The position numbers and the translations under genes are program-made. Below, piece after piece: positions 26,494 through 34,846 of a DNA stretch of 59,588 nt (the first letter of the stretch is position 1; every line of letters begins with the position of its first letter). The notes under the pieces were generated by a model. That model did no database searches and was not told where the DNA came from. It saw nothing but the letters and a program-made list of their open reading frames with translations. The stretch lies in the NCBI GenBank assembly GCA_028876065.1, contig JAGWTI010000009.1, positions 1 through 59,588 on the forward strand, given 5' to 3'. Origin of the DNA: Nitrospirota bacterium. GTDB taxonomy: Bacteria; Nitrospirota; Nitrospiria; Nitrospirales; Nitrospiraceae.

Positions 26494-27711
26494 ATGCCCT
26501 CCCCCAGGCTGCTGCTCGGCCCAGGGCCCAGCCTGGTGCATCCGCGCGTGCTGCGGGCGATGGCCGCGCCGCTGCTCGGACATTTGGACCCGGCCTTCCT
26601 GCAGCTGATGAACGAGATTCAGACGATGCTCCGGTCGGTGTTTCGGACCGACAATCGGTTCACGATCGCGCTCTCCGGCACCGGCTCCGCCGGCATGGAA
26701 GCCCTGTTGGTCAACCTGGTGGAACCTGGAGACGCCGTCATCGTCGGAGTCAACGGCGTGTTCGGCTCCCGGATGGCCACCGTCGTGGAACGGTGCGGGG
26801 GCACGCCCATCCGCCTCGAGGCGCCCTGGGGCCGGATCATCGAACCGGATGACGTGAAAGCGGCGCTCGCCCGGTCCGGACCGGTCAAAGCCGTCGCCCT
26901 GGTCCACGCGGAAACGTCCACGGGCGCCTGGCAGCCCTTGGAGCCGATCGGCGCGCTGTGCCGCGAATACGGCGCGCTGTTCATCGTGGACGCCGTCACC
27001 TCGCTGGCCGGCTTGCCGCTCAAGGTGGACGCCTGGGGCATCGACGCCTGTTACAGCGGCACGCAGAAATGCTTGAGCTGCCCGCCGGGCTTGGCTCCGT
27101 TGACGCTCAACGAGCGCGCGCTGGCCGCCATCCGCCGCCGCGCGACGGCCTGCCGGAGTTGGTACCTGGACCTCTCCCTGATCGCGGACTATTGGGAAGA
27201 GGGCACCAGGGCCTATCACCATACGGCGCCGATCTCCATGCTCTACGGGCTGCGGGAAGCCTTGCGCCTGGTGGCAGAAGAGGGGCTGGAGGCCCGGTTC
27301 GCGCGGCACCGGTTGCACAGTCAGGCGCTGGGGGCCGGACTCGAGGCGCTGGGCTTGCGTCCGTTCGCCCAGGAGGGCCATCGCCTCCCCAGCCTCACCT
27401 GCGCGACCCTGCCGGCCGGCCTCGACGACGCCGCCGTTCGGACCGCGCTCCTGCAACGTTTTCAGATCGAAATCGGCGGCGGCTTGGGGCCGCTTCGCGG
27501 CCGGGTCTGGCGGATCGGACTCATGGGCGAATCGGCCCAACGCAGCCACGTGTTGACGCTGCTCGCCGCCTTGGAAGAACTGGCGCTCGAACAAGGGGGG
27601 CCGGCGCAGCCCGGGACAGCCCTGGCCGCCGCCGCGCGCGTCTATGCCGGATGCGGCGAGCCGGCCCCCTCGACGCGGACGTCCGGGGAAAGGGAGAAGG
27701 CTTGCTCATGA
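26494..27711 (+). CDS. Class V aminotransferase (alanine/serine-glyoxylate type)
   Basis: A 405-residue PLP enzyme. The N-terminus LLLGPGPSLVHPRVL is the signature of the alanine-glyoxylate/serine-glyoxylate group, SGTGSAGMEA binds the cofactor phosphate, DAVTSLAG holds the Asp and GTQKCLSCPPG carries the PLP Lys near residue 191. It likely transfers an amino group to glyoxylate or pyruvate. ATG at 26494 sits behind GGGGAG; a GTG at 26458 is possible. Its stop overlaps the start of the haem-protein gene by four bases (ATGA). Confidence 0.88.
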   Translation: MPSPRLLLGPGPSLVHPRVLRAMAAPLLGHLDPAFLQLMNEIQTMLRSVFRTDNRFTIALSGTGSAGMEALLVNLVEPGDAVIVGVNGVFGSRMATVVERCGGTPIRLEAPWGRIIEPDDVKAALARSGPVKAVALVHAETSTGAWQPLEPIGALCREYGALFIVDAVTSLAGLPLKVDAWGIDACYSGTQKCLSCPPGLAPLTLNERALAAIRRRATACRSWYLDLSLIADYWEEGTRAYHHTAPISMLYGLREALRLVAEEGLEARFARHRLHSQALGAGLEALGLRPFAQEGHRLPSLTCATLPAGLDDAAVRTALLQRFQIEIGGGLGPLRGRVWRIGLMGESAQRSHVLTLLAALEELALEQGGPAQPGTALAAAARVYAGCGEPAPSTRTSGEREKACS

Positions 27712-28304
27712 AACCACCGGTCATTTGGGGAATGGTCCTGGTCCTGCTGCTGCTCGTCGGCATCGGCGGCTACTGGGGCTTATCCGCCTTGCTCAAAGAT
27801 TCCGAGACCCAGGTCACGATCGCGCCGGAAGTCGTCGCCGATTACGTCCATGCCGTCATCCAGGCGAACCGCACGGTCTATACCACGAACGTCGTGGACA
27901 AGATGCAAGAAAGCGGCATCGTAGCCGCGGCCGAGCATTGGAAAGGCGAGAACGCGCTGCCGCTGCCGGCCCAATTCCTGATGGAAACCGGCCGGCTGGT
28001 CGCCGAGAGCGGCAAGGGCATCAAATACAAACTGGTCAGCCTCTGGCCGATTTACGTGTGGAACAAACCGGAAACGGAATTCGAGCGGAAGGGGTTGGAG
28101 GCGGTGGCCAAGAGCCCGGAACGGCCGTTTACCGGATTCGTGCGGATCGGGCGGGAACGGTACTTCCAGGCCATCTATGCCGACGTGGCGGTGTCGCAAG
28201 CCTGCGTGACCTGCCACAACCAGCACATCAACAGCTCCCGCCGCGACTTCAAGCTCCACGACGTCATGGGCGGCATCGTCATCACGATTCCCGTCGCCCC
28301 CTAG
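27708..28304 (+). CDS. DUF3365 (Tll0287-like) exported haem c protein
   Basis: A 198-residue protein anchored by one N-terminal helix (residues 5-28), with a periplasmic sensor-like domain. A single haem c motif CVTCHN lies near residue 166. DUF3365 domains have a PAS-like fold that holds one c-type haem and often sense redox state or gases. It is translationally coupled to the aminotransferase, an unexpected pairing. It converges on a histidine kinase gene with 13 bases between the stops. Confidence 0.82.
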   Translation: MKPPVIWGMVLVLLLLVGIGGYWGLSALLKDSETQVTIAPEVVADYVHAVIQANRTVYTTNVVDKMQESGIVAAAEHWKGENALPLPAQFLMETGRLVAESGKGIKYKLVSLWPIYVWNKPETEFERKGLEAVAKSPERPFTGFVRIGRERYFQAIYADVAVSQACVTCHNQHINSSRRDFKLHDVMGGIVITIPVAP

Positions 28305-28317
28305 GCTCGGCCGCACG

Positions 28318-29649
28318 TCAGCCCCGCACGCCCGCCGCCGGTTTGGACCGCTTTCGCTCCGACGACGAAGCCGGGGGCTGCACCGGCAGCCACAGATGGA
28401 AGGCCGTGCCGACCCCTTCCTGACTCTCCACGTTGATCTGGCCTCCGTGGGCCACGACCACGTCCTTGACGATCTTGGTGCCCAGACCGGTGCCTCCCGC
28501 CTTGCGGCTGATCGCGCGCGAGGAAAACAGGCTCGCCTGCACGTCGGGCGACATCCCGCGCCCCGTGTCGATGACCGACACCATCACCCGGCGGCCCTTC
28601 GGCTCCCAGGCCCCCCGGACCGTGATGGACCCGCCGGGCGGCACTTCGGAAATCGCGTTGTTGATCAGGTTGTAAAAGGCCAGATAGAGCCGCCGTTCGT
28701 CCGCCAGGATCGGCGGGAGCCCGGCCAACTGCTCCCGCCGCAATTCGATGTGGTGTTCGTTGGCCAAGAGACTCAGCGTATGCTGGGCCTGCTCGACCAC
28801 GGACTCGATCCGGCAGGGCAGGAACTGCGGCTCCGTGCTCAAGCCTTTGACGCAGTCGGCCATCTGCTTGACCTGGTCCTGAATCCGGCGCGCGCTGGTC
28901 TTCAGCAACCCCAGCACCTCCCGGCTCAGCCGGCGCATCTGCATCGTCTCCGCCGACTCCTGATCCTTCAACCCGTCCAAAAACTTTTCCAGCTGAGGGC
29001 CCAGCAGGTCCACGCTGCAGAGCACGGGCGTCAGGAGGTTGCCGACATCGTGCCCGATGTCGCCCAGCAACCGCCCGACCTCCGCAAATTTCACTTCCTC
29101 GTAGAGTCGCGCCTGCATGATCGCCGCCGACATCAAGGCGGATATAATCGTGAGGATCGACAAATCCTTCCGGCCGAGGCGGCCGCGGCGCTTGTTGAGC
29201 ACCTGCAGCACCCCGATCGGCTTGCCCTCCCAGGGTTTCAGCGGGAGCGTGATCATGTCCTTGGTCTGATAGCCGATGCTGGCATCGACCCGGGTCAAGT
29301 GGCGGCGGTCCTTCGACACGTCCGCCGACAGGTGCGGCTTGCCGGACTTGAACACGACGCTCGCGATGCCCTGATCCCAGGGAATCGCCGTGCCGCGCAG
29401 CCGCTTGGCCTTCTGTCCGATCACATGGCGAAACACCAATTGTTTGGAGGCCGGATCGGCCAGCAACACCGAGGCCGCATCGGCCCCCACCACCTCCAGG
29501 GCCGTGCGGAGGGCATGGCTGATCAGGGAATCGACGTCGGTCTGTCGCGAGAGGGCCTGGCTGATGCGGCGCGCCGCCTCCAGCTCCTTGGCGAGTTGTG
29601 CGGGGCGGCTCCGGCGCGGCTCCGCCTGTGGTCGGATTCGTGCAGGCAT
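28318..29649 (-). CDS. GAF-domain sensor histidine kinase
   Basis: A 443-residue soluble kinase. A GAF domain (about 20-170; GADAASVLLAD, IGVLQVLNKR) is followed by a HisKA-like dimerisation helix with LGDIGHDVGNLLTPV (His about 203) and HATPase motifs NLINNAI, DTGRGM and GGTGLGTKIVK near the end. The His box GHDVGN differs from the AHDFNN of the other kinases here. There is no receiver domain. ATG at 29649 begins a plausible protein; the longer open frame upstream is Arg/Pro-rich and looks non-coding. Divergent from the amidohydrolase, with 160 bases between. Confidence 0.82.
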   Translation of the reverse strand: MPARIRPQAEPRRSRPAQLAKELEAARRISQALSRQTDVDSLISHALRTALEVVGADAASVLLADPASKQLVFRHVIGQKAKRLRGTAIPWDQGIASVVFKSGKPHLSADVSKDRRHLTRVDASIGYQTKDMITLPLKPWEGKPIGVLQVLNKRRGRLGRKDLSILTIISALMSAAIMQARLYEEVKFAEVGRLLGDIGHDVGNLLTPVLCSVDLLGPQLEKFLDGLKDQESAETMQMRRLSREVLGLLKTSARRIQDQVKQMADCVKGLSTEPQFLPCRIESVVEQAQHTLSLLANEHHIELRREQLAGLPPILADERRLYLAFYNLINNAISEVPPGGSITVRGAWEPKGRRVMVSVIDTGRGMSPDVQASLFSSRAISRKAGGTGLGTKIVKDVVVAHGGQINVESQEGVGTAFHLWLPVQPPASSSERKRSKPAAGVRG

Positions 29650-29809
29650 GCGCGGGTATGGTAGCGTATCCCCTGAGACAGGACAAGTCGGCGCGCCCGG
29701 ACGGCTCCGGCGCGCCGGGAGACGGCGGGGCGGCACGTTTTCTGATGCAGGAGCCGCCGCCGATGTGTTACTTGAATACGGACTGCGAGCGGAACGGGAG
29801 ACGTTCGTC

Positions 29810-31042
29810 ATGGCGGTGGCCATCAGGAACATACGGATCATCGATGGGCTCGGGCAGGTCATCGAACGGGGCACGGTGCTCGTCCGCGGAGACCGGATCG
29901 CCGCAGTGGGAGCGGCACGGGACGTCGCCGTGCGGCGCGGCACCCCCGTGGTGGACGGGCGCGGCCTCACCGCCCTGCCCGGGCTGATCGACTGTCATGT
30001 CCACCTCTGCCTGGGCGGCGAGGCGGACGTGGTGAGGACGGTCCGCGACGAATCCCCGGCCCTCACGCTGCTGAAGGCCGCCCGCTTCGCCGGCCTGACG
30101 CTGGCCGCGGGTGTCACGACGGTCCGCGACCTCGGGGCGAGGGACCATCAGATCTTCGCCCTCAAGCAGGCTCAGGCCGACGGCCTGATTCCGGGCCCGC
30201 GTATCCTGGCGGCCGGCCTGGCCCTGTGCATGACCGGCGGGCATGCCCGTTTCATCGGACGCGAAGCCGACGGGCCGGAGGAAATCCTGCGGGCCGTCCG
30301 GGAACAGGTGGCGGCCGGCGCGGACGTGATCAAATTCATCGCGTCCGGCGGCGTGCTGACGCCCGGCACGTCTCCCGACCTGGCCCAGCTGACCCAGGAG
30401 GAGTTGGCCGCCGGGATGGACGAAGCGCGGCGCGCCGGCCGGCGCGTGGCCGCCCATGCGCATGGGGCCGAAGGTATGAAAAACGCCGTTCGCGCCGGCG
30501 CCCACTCGATCGAACATGCCACGCTGCTGGACGACGAAGCCGGCGAGTTGATGCGCGCCCACGGAGTCTTTATGGTCCCGACCCTCTCGGCGCTGGCCAC
30601 GACCGCCGCCTGCGGGTCCGGCTGCGGCGTGCCGGAATCGGCCGTGACCAAAGCCCGGTCCATGAAAGTCCGTCACGAGGCCAGTTTCAAACAGGCCCTC
30701 CGGTCCGGCATCCCCATCGCGATGGGCACCGATGCGGGCACCCCCTTCAACTATCACGGGGAAAACGCTCAGGAGCTGACGCGGATGGTGGCGCTGGGCA
30801 TGAGTCCGATGGACGCCATTCGGTCCGCCACGGCCTCGGCCGCCGAACTGCTGGGCCTCACCCAACTGGTCGGGACGCTCGAACCGGGGAAACTCGCGGA
30901 TCTGCTGCTCGTGGAGGGGAATCCCTTGAAGCGGATCGAGCTGCTGCGGGATCGGGGTCGTCTGGCGGGAGTGATGCAGGCGGGCCGGTTCGTCAGCGGC
31001 CCTCTGGCCGATTCACAGAAGGCAGCAGGCAAAAGGCAGTAG
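29810..31042 (+). CDS. Amidohydrolase family protein (prolidase/imidazolonepropionase-like)
   Basis: A 410-residue metal-dependent hydrolase. The HxH motif is IDCHVHL near residue 62, followed by TTVRDLGARDHQIF, the carboxylated-Lys region DVIKFIASGG, His residues in VAAHAHGAEG and SIEHATLL, and the metal Asp in MGTDAGTPF near 307. It fits the Xaa-Pro dipeptidase-like branch of the superfamily; the natural substrate is unknown. The last codons (SQKAAGKRQ) and the stop are produced by a heptad repeat, so the native C-terminus may have been replaced. Confidence 0.85.
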   Translation: MAVAIRNIRIIDGLGQVIERGTVLVRGDRIAAVGAARDVAVRRGTPVVDGRGLTALPGLIDCHVHLCLGGEADVVRTVRDESPALTLLKAARFAGLTLAAGVTTVRDLGARDHQIFALKQAQADGLIPGPRILAAGLALCMTGGHARFIGREADGPEEILRAVREQVAAGADVIKFIASGGVLTPGTSPDLAQLTQEELAAGMDEARRAGRRVAAHAHGAEGMKNAVRAGAHSIEHATLLDDEAGELMRAHGVFMVPTLSALATTAACGSGCGVPESAVTKARSMKVRHEASFKQALRSGIPIAMGTDAGTPFNYHGENAQELTRMVALGMSPMDAIRSATASAAELLGLTQLVGTLEPGKLADLLLVEGNPLKRIELLRDRGRLAGVMQAGRFVSGPLADSQKAAGKRQ

Positions 31043-31047
31043 GCGGC
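31020..31047. repeat. Heptad repeat at the 3' end of the amidohydrolase gene
   Basis: Four 7-mers AGGCAGC, AGGCAAA, AGGCAGT and AGGCGGC run in phase. The amidohydrolase stop TAG lies across units three and four. A pyrimidine-rich complement (TTTTTGCCTTCTGCTTTC) follows at 31052-31069, so the transcript could fold into a U-rich hairpin acting as a terminator. Confidence 0.75.
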
Positions 31048-31080
31048 CCGCTTTTTGCCTTCTGCTTTCTCTCCTTTCTC

Positions 31081-31719
31081 TCACCGTCTCACGTAAAACA
31101 ACTCCAGCGCGTTTCTGAACCCGCTGAGCCGGCCGCGGTGGAAGGTCGTCTCGAACCGGGTCCGCACATCGGCGACACCCCGCTCGTCTCCCTTCCGAAT
31201 CACCCCCTGGGACGCCATCATTTGCAGGGCCACGTCCAGCAACCGCTTTCGCCTGGCCTCCATCTCGGGCGTGACCAATTCGTCCATCACCTCGGCGGCC
31301 CGGTCAAAGACCAGCGGTTCCTTGAAACTGTCGTACCCCTGCTTCTCCACCGTCCGCTCACGAACCACGGCTAGCTCCCGCTTGATCCTGGGGATGTCTT
31401 TCACGAGCTGGGCGAACAGTTCTTTTTGTCCCTCGTCGTGCAGCTTGTGCTCCATCGCCTCCAGGATGATCGCGGGATCGGGGGCTTTCTCCGCGACATC
31501 GTCCGGCCCGAATTGCAGCCGCTCGTAGCTCCGGCGAGCCTCCGGATCGCCGATGACTTCGTAGGCGGCGTTGAGCTCGCGGATCTTGGCCTCCGCCTCT
31601 TTGTCGTCGGGATTGCGATCCGGGTGAGACTCGAAGACGCGCTTCCGGTAGGCTTTCTTGATCTCTTCGTCCGTGGCGTTTCGGGTGACGCCCAGGACGG
31701 CGTAATAATCGAGCGGCAT
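31081..31719 (-). CDS. J-domain protein (DnaJ-like co-chaperone)
   Basis: A 212-residue protein with an N-terminal J domain (residues 3-68) containing the essential HPD in [10 protein letters not shown] and the helix [17 protein letters not shown]. The remaining 140 residues are helical and charged, without the Gly/Phe region, zinc fingers or substrate-binding domains of DnaJ. It is therefore a class III (type C) co-chaperone that should stimulate a DnaK ATPase at a specific site. Convergent with the amidohydrolase gene. Confidence 0.85.
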   Translation of the reverse strand: MPLDYYAVLGVTRNATDEEIKKAYRKRVFESHPDRNPDDKEAEAKIRELNAAYEVIGDPEARRSYERLQFGPDDVAEKAPDPAIILEAMEHKLHDEGQKELFAQLVKDIPRIKRELAVVRERTVEKQGYDSFKEPLVFDRAAEVMDELVTPEMEARRKRLLDVALQMMASQGVIRKGDERGVADVRTRFETTFHRGRLSGFRNALELFYVRR

Positions 31720-31818
31720 AGTGCGCCGATGATAGCATCAGGCCCCGCCGCCCGCAATTGCAGGCCCCTTGTCCTCCACTTGACAGACACGGCAAACCTC
31801 CGTAGCCTGCACGGCACG

Positions 31819-33123
31819 ATGGCATCCGCCCAGCAACCGCCACAAGACCCCTGGTACGAAGGGATCACGCCCTACCAATGGCTCGTCCTCTTTGTCGCCT
31901 GGCTGGGGTGGGTCTTCGATTCCATGGACGCCACGATCTACGCGATCGTGCTCCACCCGGCCCTGGACGAACTGCTGAGCCACGCGGGAAGCGGCCCGGC
32001 CACCAACGAAATGATCGGGTGGTACGGCGGCCTGATCCTTTCCATCTTCCTGATCGGCTGGGCCATCGGCGGGGTCCTGTTCGGCGTCCTGGCGGACTAT
32101 TTCGGACGGACCAAAACCCTCGTGGCCACGATTCTCATCTACGCCCTGTTTACCGGCCTGGCCGCCCTGGCGCAGGACTGGTGGCATCTGGCCATCTACC
32201 GCTTCCTGACGGCGTTGGGGATCGGAGGGGAATGGGCCGCCGGCGCGGCCATCGTCGCGGAGGTCTGGCCGGAACAGAAGCGGACCAGGGCGGCGGGCAT
32301 CCTGCAATCGGCCTGGGCCGCGGGATTTTTTCTGGCCGCCGCCATGAACTTGCTGCTGAAAGGCTACGGCTGGCGAATCCTCTTCCTCGTCGGCATCGTC
32401 CCCGCCTTCGTCGCCCTGCTCGTGCGTCTCTGGGTCAAGGAACCGGACCGGTGGGTGCAAGCCCAGGAGCGCGAAAAAGCCCTGGGCCTCGACCGCACGG
32501 TCCTGCTCCACGACCTGTTCCACGCGCCGCTCCGCCGCTCGACCTTGGCTGGCTCCACGCTGTCCTTCGTCGCGGTATTCGGTCTGTGGGGCACGGGCAA
32601 TTGGACGCCCACGCTGATCGGCGCCTTACCGGATATGCAGGCACTCAGCCGGGCCGACCTGGCCGGCAAGGTGAGCTACGCGATCATGCTCTTCAACCTC
32701 GGCGCCCTGCCGGGCTACCTCAGTTTCGGTCCCTTGGCCGACCGGTTCGGACGACGCCCGATCTTCGCCCTGATGTGCGTCGGCAGTCTGATCATGGTGC
32801 CGATCACCTTCTTCACGCCGCATGCCTATGCGCACGTCCTGCTGCTCCTGCCGATTCTGGGATTCTTCAGCAGCGGCATCTTCAGCGGATTTCCCATTTA
32901 CCTGCCCGAGCTCTACCCGACCCGCCTGCGCGCAACCGGCGCCGGCTTTTGCTTCAATGCCGGTCGCGTGCTGGCTTCCGCCGGCCCCTTCCTGACCGGC
33001 TCGCTGGTCGCCGCCTTCGGCAGCTTCGGCCAGGCGGCCAGCGCCGTCGCGCTCGTGTACCTGCTGGGACTGGCGGTCCTGCCCTTCGCCCCGGAGACGA
33101 TGGGCCGCCCGTTGCCGGACTGA
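31819..33123 (+). CDS. MFS transporter (metabolite:H+ symporter type)
   Basis: A 434-residue, 12-helix transporter. The loop 2-3 motif is GVLADYFGRTK and its pseudo-repeat in loop 8-9 is GPLADRFGRRP. The first helix contains WVFDSMDATIYA, where acidic residues match the aromatic-acid/sialate symporter groups. The substrate cannot be assigned. ATG at 31819 is preceded by a possible promoter (TTGACA at 31780 and a weak TAGCCT 17 bases on), which would leave a very short leader. Divergent from the J-domain gene. Confidence 0.85.
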   Translation: MASAQQPPQDPWYEGITPYQWLVLFVAWLGWVFDSMDATIYAIVLHPALDELLSHAGSGPATNEMIGWYGGLILSIFLIGWAIGGVLFGVLADYFGRTKTLVATILIYALFTGLAALAQDWWHLAIYRFLTALGIGGEWAAGAAIVAEVWPEQKRTRAAGILQSAWAAGFFLAAAMNLLLKGYGWRILFLVGIVPAFVALLVRLWVKEPDRWVQAQEREKALGLDRTVLLHDLFHAPLRRSTLAGSTLSFVAVFGLWGTGNWTPTLIGALPDMQALSRADLAGKVSYAIMLFNLGALPGYLSFGPLADRFGRRPIFALMCVGSLIMVPITFFTPHAYAHVLLLLPILGFFSSGIFSGFPIYLPELYPTRLRATGAGFCFNAGRVLASAGPFLTGSLVAAFGSFGQAASAVALVYLLGLAVLPFAPETMGRPLPD

Positions 33124-33358
33124 GCGCCGGTTCCCGCCTCGGACGGCGCGCCGGCGCAGAGGCCCCGACATTTTCCTTGACGCCAGAGCCCCACTATGGT
33201 TTTCTCTCTTACGTTGCCTCGTCGTCTGGCGACGATCAGCGAAACCAGAACGGCCGGCTCACAGACCAGCAGATTGAAGCGATTCCCTTGCGTATAGACA
33301 ACTCCGCTCCTGCGTCCCAATCCTTCCCGTCCGTATCCCCCGGTTTCCTATTCATCCG

Positions 33359-34717
33359 ATGGCGGTAACGGATATGTGCTGGAAGCTCTGGATTTTCCTG
33401 GCCTTCGCCGTCGTACTTTCCTCCAGCTTCACGCCGGCTGAGGCGGGGGCGGACAATTCCGTTCCGATCGGTCCCGCGGCTCCTGAGCTGGGTGAGTCGG
33501 CCCCCCTCTCGGAGGAACGGCAAGGGCGGGTCGTCTCGCCGCAAGAACTGGATCTGGCCTCCTTGTTCACCAGCGGAGCCTATACCTATTTCCCCCTCCC
33601 GGCTTTCGGCTACTCCCGCAACGAAAGCTACTATGTCGGCAGCCTCGTGCCGATCCTGAAAGCCAACAAGAAAGGGGAAATCGACGACATTTTCGCGCCC
33701 CAATACCTCTACAACCAGTACGTCGGCAACAGCCTCACGATGAACTACTATGGCTATCGGTCGGATACGGTCCAGTACCGGGCCATCGTCAACTATGCCG
33801 AACGGGTGCAGAAGAATTTCGATTTCAGCTACAAGGATCTGGGCGCCGGGGGCGGGCGGTACATTCTGGGCGGGCAGGTGAATTTCTTCAAGAACCCCTT
33901 CGCCCGTTTCTTCGGCCTCGGCAACGGATCGCGGCTGGACGCGGAAACCGACTACACCGCCCGCGAAACGAACCTCAACGCCTACATCGGGCTCAACCTC
34001 AGCCCGGACTTTTCCGTCATTGTGACCGGCCGGTACCGGGACGTGAGGGTGGAGAACGGGATCATCCCCTCCCTCCCCCAAACCAACGTGGCCTTCAGTG
34101 GGTCCCCGGGCCTCGAAGGGGCGCAGATGACCGGCGGGAAACTGAGCTTCCTCTTCGATACCAGGGACTCGCAGTTGACCCCGACCAAGGGCGCCTACGC
34201 CCTGTTCTCGACCGAGATGGTGTCCAACGTCCAACACAACGACCCGAACCGCTGGGTGCGATTCGTCCTCGACGCCCGACGCCTGTTCCAGCACGACGGG
34301 GACGAGAAAATCTTCCTGGCCCGCTTCATGGTCGACGGGATCGTCCGGACCGACAATACCCGGGGCCGCGACATTCCCTTCTATGAGCGGCCGACGTTGG
34401 GCGGCGAGACGACCTTGCGCGCCTTCGGCTTGAACCGGTACATCAACGATCAGCTCTGGCTGCTCAACCTGGAGGAGCGGGTTCGTGTGAAAAGCGTCAC
34501 GATCATGGACCACAAACTCGAGTTCGAGGTGGCGCCGAATCTCGACCTCGGCCGGGTGTACAACTTGGCGCGTGAACCGTTCACCTTGAATCAGACGCAG
34601 ATCAACCCGGGCGTGGGACTCCGCGTCATGGCGAGACCGCACGTCGTCGGGCGGCTGGACATCTCCTACGGACGAGACGGGAGCAATGCGTTCGTCGGGG
34701 TGGACTATCCGTTCTAG
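33359..34717 (+). CDS. BamA/TamA-like (Omp85 D15) outer-membrane beta-barrel protein
   Basis: A 452-residue exported protein. A signal peptide (core LWIFLAFAVVLSSSF) leads to a region rich in alternating aromatic strands and an Omp85-type C-terminal barrel: FLFDTRDSQLTPTKGAYA is the conserved first strand pair, RPTLGGETTLRAFG matches the conserved (V/I)RGF-type L6 region, and the chain ends with aromatic Phe. No POTRA domain is visible between the signal peptide and the barrel, so it resembles short patatin-associated or orphan 'surface antigen' proteins. Role unknown. A palindromic repeat begins at the base after the stop codon. Confidence 0.78.
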   Translation: MAVTDMCWKLWIFLAFAVVLSSSFTPAEAGADNSVPIGPAAPELGESAPLSEERQGRVVSPQELDLASLFTSGAYTYFPLPAFGYSRNESYYVGSLVPILKANKKGEIDDIFAPQYLYNQYVGNSLTMNYYGYRSDTVQYRAIVNYAERVQKNFDFSYKDLGAGGGRYILGGQVNFFKNPFARFFGLGNGSRLDAETDYTARETNLNAYIGLNLSPDFSVIVTGRYRDVRVENGIIPSLPQTNVAFSGSPGLEGAQMTGGKLSFLFDTRDSQLTPTKGAYALFSTEMVSNVQHNDPNRWVRFVLDARRLFQHDGDEKIFLARFMVDGIVRTDNTRGRDIPFYERPTLGGETTLRAFGLNRYINDQLWLLNLEERVRVKSVTIMDHKLEFEVAPNLDLGRVYNLAREPFTLNQTQINPGVGLRVMARPHVVGRLDISYGRDGSNAFVGVDYPF

Positions 34718-34840
34718 CAGGATGTTGAAAAAGGCTCCCAGCTTCGTTCTCGCATCGCTCAAAACCTCCACGTACAAAACAGAGTACGCGTCGGCTTTTC
34801 GCTTGCTGCGGCCTCGCCGATGGCCTTTTTGAACATCCTG
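34718..34840. repeat. Palindromic repeat element, copy B (inverted relative to A and C)
   Basis: A 123-base element starting directly after the barrel-protein stop. Its ends pair: GGATGTT and AAAAAGGC on the left with GCCTTTTT and AACATCC on the right. The interior matches copies A and C when reverse-complemented. It lies between convergent genes and ends with a G/C stem plus T run on both strands, so it probably also works as a bidirectional terminator. Confidence 0.88.
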
Positions 34841-34846
34841 TAGGGC

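Noticed and set aside
33236-34777. 513-codon minus-strand frame opposite the beta-barrel gene
   Set aside because: Low-information composition; the plus strand has a signal peptide and Omp85 motifs.
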